Positions 16,022 to 17,855 of a stretch of DNA of 17,855 nt are shown in pieces. A program made the position numbers and the translations under genes. This DNA is from Isotricha intestinalis (taxonomy: Eukaryota; Ciliophora; Litostomatea; Vestibuliferida; Isotrichidae): positions 1 through 17,855 of the forward strand of contig JAJJLU010000820.1 in assembly GCA_023807065.1 (NCBI GenBank), in the 5' to 3' direction. Within the stretch, counting starts at the first letter, position 1. Each line of letters opens with the position of its first letter. Under the pieces are notes generated by a model. The model was not told the DNA's origin, made no database searches, and worked only from the letters and a program-made list of their open reading frames with translations.

Positions 16022-16993
16022 ATGTCAAAGAAATACGATTGTGTAGGGTTAGGAGAATTACTAATAGATTGGGTTCAAGTAGGAGAATCAGACCAAGGAA
16101 ACCCATTATATGAATGCAACCCAGGTGGAGCACCATGTAACTTATTAGCAATGATGAAAAAAGCAGGAAAGAATGTTGCATTCATTGGTAAAGTAGGTAA
16201 TGACATGTTTGGTAGAATGTTAAAAAAAAGAACTGAAGAACAAGATATTGATATGTCTGGTTTAGAACTCGATAAACGTGTTCATACTACTCTCGCTTTC
16301 GTAGAAAAATTACCAAATGGAGATAGAGATTTCTCCTTTTACAGAAAACCAGGAGCTGATATTATGTTAACAAAAGAAGATATTCAAAATCATAAAGATT
16401 TAATTCAAAATGCTAAAGTTTTCCATTTTGGTACTTTATCATTTACTGATCAACCAGCAGAAGATGCAACAATTGAAGCACTTAAAATAGCAAAAGATGC
16501 AGGATGTACAATATCATTTGATCCTAATTATAGACCACCATTATGGAGTAGTGAAAAGAAAGCAAAACAATGGATGGAATATGGATTACAATTTGCAGAT
16601 ATATTAAAAATATCTGATAATGAAATTACTTTCTTAACAGGTGAAACTGATTATGATAAAGGTGTTCATAAAATTATTGATAAATATCATACAAAATTAG
16701 TTTTTGCTACTTATGGTCCAGATGGTGCAAGAGGTTATTATGGTGGACAAGATGTTTTTGTTAAAGCATATGAAAATCCTAATACTATTGAAACTACTGG
16801 TGCTGGTGATTGCTTCTTTGGTGCTGCTCTTAGTAAAGTTCTTGAATATGGACTTGATAATTTAGATATGGATAAAGTCGAAGATACTCTTAAATTCGCT
16901 CAAGCAGCTGCTTCTCTTGTTACTACTAAGAAAGGAGCTCTTTGTGTTATGCCTAATAGAGATGAAGTCGAAGCTGAAATGAAAAATCATTAA
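16022..16993 (+). CDS. Fructokinase, PfkB family, bacterial type
   Basis: A complete 323-residue ribokinase/PfkB-family sugar kinase, the usual length. It would transfer phosphate from ATP to fructose, giving fructose-6-phosphate for glycolysis. Motifs in order: N-terminal GLGELLIDW (9-17), sugar-binding NPGGAPCN (33-40), the first PfkB signature running to GNDMFG (59-64), FYRKPGAD (107-113), DPNYRPPLW (167-175), K-x-SDNE (196-201), YGPDGARGYY (231-240), and TTGAGDCFFGA (258-268) with catalytic Asp263 and the anion hole. Position 257 is Glu where Asp is usual. Closest in recalled style are the ScrK-type fructokinases of Firmicutes. Unlike its neighbours it has no Asn-rich inserts, no intron, and visibly more G and C. 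High expression could also explain the composition. A related sugar or nucleoside kinase activity cannot be excluded, but fructokinase is favoured. Confidence 0.93.
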   Translation: MSKKYDCVGLGELLIDWVQVGESDQGNPLYECNPGGAPCNLLAMMKKAGKNVAFIGKVGNDMFGRMLKKRTEEQDIDMSGLELDKRVHTTLAFVEKLPNGDRDFSFYRKPGADIMLTKEDIQNHKDLIQNAKVFHFGTLSFTDQPAEDATIEALKIAKDAGCTISFDPNYRPPLWSSEKKAKQWMEYGLQFADILKISDNEITFLTGETDYDKGVHKIIDKYHTKLVFATYGPDGARGYYGGQDVFVKAYENPNTIETTGAGDCFFGAALSKVLEYGLDNLDMDKVEDTLKFAQAAASLVTTKKGALCVMPNRDEVEAEMKNH

Positions 16994-17588
16994 TTCATTA
17001 TTTAGGATAAATATTATTTTTTAATTTAATGGGTAGAAAAATTGGGTTTTTATTTTTCTTTTTTTTATATTCTTTTTTATTACTTATTTAATTATAAAGT
17101 GATTGTTTCAGAATCTAAAGAGAGATAATCTTGAATCCAACAAAGAAAATTCAAAATTTTCAAAAGAAATTTTCATAAGAAATTTAAATTTTAATGATGT
17201 ATTATTCATAATTGTATTTTATTATAAATCTAAATAATATTTATTTTGTTTTCTTAGTTCATTGAAATATAAAAAAAAAAGAGAAATTGAATGAAAAAGT
17301 TAATTTATAAAGAATTTATAATTAAAAATATGTTTAAAAATTAAATATTCTAAAAATAATATATATAACATATAAACATAAATTGAGCATTTGCACTATA
17401 TAATAAATTTCTAAATATAAATAAAAACAATCAAAAAAAATTTAGAGAATAATTATAAAAACTAATTGAAAATATTCAAATAATTATCTTGAAATAAATA
17501 CAAATTGAATAATCACTATGATAAACAACAATTCAAGTAAAATGATTTAAAAAAAATATATAAAAAATCAAAAAAATAAAATAAAAAA
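16994..17588. other. Tail-to-tail spacer with a short orphan open frame
   Basis: About 595 bp between the fructokinase stop and the stop of the minus-strand gene at the window edge. Mostly A/T runs. A 45-codon frame on the plus strand from about 17105 to 17239 lacks an ATG but has a protein-like charged composition (KRDNLESNKENSKFSKEIF) and follows TTGTTTCAG, which resembles a splice acceptor. It may be a lost exon or chance; no gene is called. Confidence 0.4.
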
Positions 17589-17855
17589 CTATATCAATTT
17601 ATTTTTAAGTTCTTCATCTCTACTAAATTTATTTCTCAGCTTATTAAAATCAAGTTCAAATTGTTCAACAAATTGTGATTGTCTTCTTTTACTTTTTCCA
17701 ACACTTTTTTGTTTAGTAAGCAAAAATAAATTTTTCATAGAAACACCTTTATTATTTTTTTCATTAATTTTCCCATCGAAAATTTCTTTTTCTTTTTGAT
17801 TAACATCAGAACAAATATTATCTTCACTTTCTTCATCACTTTCATTATTATATTC
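17589..17855 (-). CDS. 3' part of an unknown charged protein (partial)
   Basis: Reading leftward from the window edge, a frame of 88 codons is open from 17855 and ends at TAG (17591-17589). Its 5' part lies outside the window. The visible residues begin acidic (EYNNESDEESED), continue through KEKEIFDGKINEKNNKGVS, and end with a Lys/Arg-rich helical segment (KSKRRQSQFVEQFELDF, then NKLRNKFSRDEELKNKL). No domain is recognised; the C-terminal helix could be a short coiled coil. It is the only gene here that ends in TAG, showing that TAG is a stop codon in this organism. An in-frame ATG at 17744-17742 could start a short version, but the open frame upstream argues that the gene continues. Confidence 0.7.
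   Translation of the reverse strand, partial: EYNNESDEESEDNICSDVNQKEKEIFDGKINEKNNKGVSMKNLFLLTKQKSVGKSKRRQSQFVEQFELDFNKLRNKFSRDEELKNKLI

Noticed and set aside
1..17855. CRISPR array, insertion sequence or bacterial operon structure
   Set aside because: No regularly spaced repeats, transposase frames, terminal inverted repeats or ribosome binding sites are seen. Introns and ciliary genes show a eukaryotic genome.

Overview
The window reads as one end of a somatic (macronuclear) chromosome of an extremely AT-rich ciliate with the standard genetic code. It opens with two and a bit C-rich repeats of the unit CCCCAAT, oriented as a left telomere. All three stop codons are used: TAA in most genes, TGA at 3051 and TAG at 17589. 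The only clear intron is 38 nt. Gene content is ciliary, including a CIMIP1/C20orf85-like microtubule inner protein and a giant protein of IQ-like repeats. Proteins are rich in Asn and Lys. Standard-code ciliates include the litostomes (rumen entodiniomorphs and relatives) and the heterotrichs. Base composition, the C4A2T repeat and a bacterial-type fructokinase point to a rumen litostome. That placement is inference.

Layout. 1-959 is a subtelomere without protein genes; it holds two GC-rich, hairpin-forming patches (206-301 and 467-546) that could be small RNA genes. 960-1120 is a candidate 46-residue gene with a 20-nt intron. 1402-2038 (minus) is a gene broken into several reading frames. 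It lies head to head, 19 bp apart, with an Asn-rich unknown gene (2058-3053). Then come a 976-residue coiled-coil/PH-domain protein (3296-6226), the CIMIP1-like protein (6408-6791), a spliced and probably myristoylated AGC kinase of the STK32/YANK type (6942-8524), a probably myristoylated and palmitoylated kelch protein on the minus strand (8780-9721), a 1571-residue repeat protein (9867-14582), a two-helix membrane protein (14691-15041), a PfkB fructokinase (16022-16993), and the 3' end of an unknown minus-strand gene (17589 to the window edge).

The genes do not form an operon; each has its own AT-rich spacer. What links several of them is the cell cortex and cilium: CIMIP1 lies inside doublet microtubules, the IQ-repeat protein probably binds calmodulin- or centrin-like proteins, and the kinase, kelch and PH proteins each carry a likely membrane anchor. 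The fructokinase is the exception. It is bacterial in type, has visibly more G and C than its neighbours, and is the best candidate for horizontal acquisition.

The least explained parts are the two subtelomeric RNA candidates, the multiply frameshifted gene, and the tandem (Y/F)I(S/T)K-x-R ... IQN-x-F-K array of the giant protein.
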